Source: Eubacteriales bacterium (GTDB lineage Bacteria > Bacillota > Clostridia > Christensenellales > CAG-138). Taken from it: a DNA stretch of 6,608 nucleotides. Position numbers and translations under genes: made by a program. Numbering within the stretch: the stretch's first letter is position 1; every line of letters starts with the position of its first letter. The notes under the pieces are model-generated. The model ran no database searches, had not been told where the DNA came from, and was given only the letters and a program-made list of their open reading frames with translations. Of this stretch, positions 5,493 through 6,608 are shown piece after piece. The stretch lies in NCBI GenBank assembly GCA_028701165.1, contig JAQVRG010000092.1, positions 1-6,608 of the forward strand. Direction: 5' to 3'.

Positions 5493-6608
5493 TTATTCGT
5501 CCCTTTGAAGCATTACGGCGAGCACTTCCTCGTTGGTGGGCTTCATGCCGAGCCTTGCCACCTGCCCGAAGCTTTCGATGGTGCCCTCCACGTCGCGCCG
5601 TACCAAGCCGTCGCCGCCGGAAAAGCACGCGTGCGTTTGCATGCTCAGCTGCAGACCCATGAGCGCCGTGTCCAGCGCGTGGCTGATCTTGGAGGCGCAG
5701 CTTGCCTTTGCGCCGTCGCAGAGCATGCCGCCTATGGTGCCAAGCGTATAGGTGATCACGTCCGCGATCGTGTCGTAGCCGCCGCTCATGAGGTAGGCTA
5801 TGCCGCAGGCGGCGCCGCCGGCGGCGTGCACCGCGCCGCAGAAGGCGGAAAGGTTGCCTACGGTGCGCTTTTGCAATATGGCGATGAGATTGGCAAGCGC
5901 AAGCGCCCGGAGCGTTTCTTCGCGGGATTTGTTGAGCGTGCGCGCGTATTCCACAACGGGGAGGGATACGGTGATGCCTTGGTTGCCGCTGCCGGAATTG
6001 ATCACCACGGGCATCGTGCAGCCGTCCATGCGGGCGTCGGAGCCTGCCGCGGCGTTGGCGCGCGCGCGGATGCGCACATCATCGTCGCCGTAGAAGGCGA
6101 GCAGCCCGCGCCCTTCGTTGACGCCGTGATCGTGTGCAAGCCCCTCTTGGGCTATGGCGGCATTGTAGTCGATCTGCCGCTGCAAAAGCGGCGCGATGCG
6201 TTCGATATCGCAGGTGTCGGCGAACTCCAGTATGCCGCGCACCGACATGAAGGATTTGTCCGGCGCGTCCTGTTCGCTTTGCGCCGCGTCCGTTTGCACG
6301 GCCTGTCCGTTTCGCGTGGCGGAAACGATGTTCGTGTGCCCGCCGGAAACCGTTACCTCCGCCGTGTCCGTCCCCGCCGTCGCCACGACGCGGATGTAGA
6401 GCTCCGCGACGTCCTTAGCCAGCGCGCATGCGCAGTAATCCGTTTTGCACAGGCGCTGCGCCTTTTCGATCATCGCGGGCGTTACACCCTCGAGTATGCA
6501 CAGCTCGCGCGCGGGATCGGCGATCAGCGCGCCGAGGATCGCCGCCGCCTCCACGCCCTTGAGCGCGCCCGCGTTGGGGATGAAAACGCTGTGCACGTTT
6601 TTGATCAC
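5493..6608 (-). CDS. UPF0597-family L-cysteine desulfidase, N-terminus missing
   Basis: The frame runs through the right edge of the window; 371 residues are visible. The GTG at 6606-6608 encodes an internal valine: the family block VIKNVHSVFIPNAGALKG usually lies some 50-65 residues from the start, so the N-terminal part, with the GCTEP-type catalytic cysteine, is outside. Visible family features are INSGSGNQGI (203-212 of the visible part) and three cysteines that match the iron-sulfur ligands of archaeal L-cysteine desulfidase: C257, then C297 and C304 in MLCDGAKASC. Their spacing (40 and 7) fits my memory of the characterised enzyme. The reaction is cysteine to pyruvate, ammonia and sulfide, in the cytoplasm, using a [4Fe-4S] cluster; related enzymes are called CyuA/YhaM in enterobacteria. 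It supports cysteine detoxification or catabolism. Some members may act on other amino acids, so the substrate is an inference. Confidence 0.88.
   Translation of the reverse strand: MIKNVHSVFIPNAGALKGVEAAAILGALIADPARELCILEGVTPAMIEKAQRLCKTDYCACALAKDVAELYIRVVATAGTDTAEVTVSGGHTNIVSATRNGQAVQTDAAQSEQDAPDKSFMSVRGILEFADTCDIERIAPLLQRQIDYNAAIAQEGLAHDHGVNEGRGLLAFYGDDDVRIRARANAAAGSDARMDGCTMPVVINSGSGNQGITVSLPVVEYARTLNKSREETLRALALANLIAILQKRTVGNLSAFCGAVHAAGGAACGIAYLMSGGYDTIADVITYTLGTIGGMLCDGAKASCASKISHALDTALMGLQLSMQTHACFSGGDGLVRRDVEGTIESFGQVARLGMKPTNEEVLAVMLQRDE

Noticed and set aside
5017..5628. Long minus-strand open frame spanning the gap between DUF5714-like and desulfidase genes
   Set aside because: It overlaps both genes out of frame, translates through the hairpin at 5316-5337 and has no ribosome site or familiar motif.
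6606..6608. GTG as the start of the desulfidase gene
   Set aside because: It encodes the Val of the internal VIKNV block of the family. The missing N-terminal residues and the catalytic cysteine should lie beyond the window, so the gene is treated as cut by the edge.

Overview
The window looks like chromosomal DNA from a GC-rich member of the Clostridia (Firmicutes). The codon use is GC-rich, Shine-Dalgarno sites are strong (AAGGAGGT, AAAAGGAG, GGAGG), promoters have sigma-A spacing, and the gene families are common in gut Clostridia: a UgtP/MGDG-synthase-type glycosyltransferase, an RpiR regulator, a DUF5714-like protein and a UPF0597 cysteine desulfidase. I cannot name the genus. I see no prophage, insertion sequence, CRISPR array, tRNA or rRNA.

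Layout. (1) 1-435, plus strand: the C-terminal 144 residues of a 4-alpha-glucanotransferase (MalQ). (2) 436-675, no gene: a dense run of perfect inverted repeats (465-628) ending in a strong, probably bidirectional terminator (632-659). This is the most unusual part of the window. (3) 676-2190, minus strand: an RpiR-family regulator followed, only 3 bases later, by a PHP-type metallo-phosphoesterase, read from a good promoter at 2253-2281. (4) 2191-2415: the divergent control region, with a second good promoter facing right (2362-2390). (5) 2416-4497, plus strand: a RarD/EamA-type membrane transporter and, 42 bases downstream, a diacylglycerol glycosyltransferase, probably co-transcribed. Their terminator lies inside the end of the convergent next gene. 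(6) 4530-5258, minus strand: a cysteine-rich DUF5714-like protein. (7) 5259-5492, no gene: an extended -10 promoter candidate, a terminator-like hairpin in the leader and an AT-rich stretch with two competing inverted repeats. (8) 5493-6608, minus strand: an UPF0597/L-cysteine desulfidase, cut by the right edge of the window.

How the genes may work together (inference). The RpiR-PHP pair is probably one small regulated unit in which a sugar-phosphate-sensing repressor controls a phosphatase. MalQ belongs to maltodextrin or glycogen metabolism. The RarD-glycosyltransferase pair acts at the membrane (small-molecule export and glycolipid synthesis). The desulfidase and the cysteine-rich DUF5714 protein share a strand and may share a sulfur or metal theme, but a hairpin and a possible promoter between them suggest they are not simply one operon.

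The gene content is mostly ordinary. The best candidate for something undescribed is the multi-hairpin element at 465-659, which could be a folded RNA or a dispersed multi-hairpin repeat.
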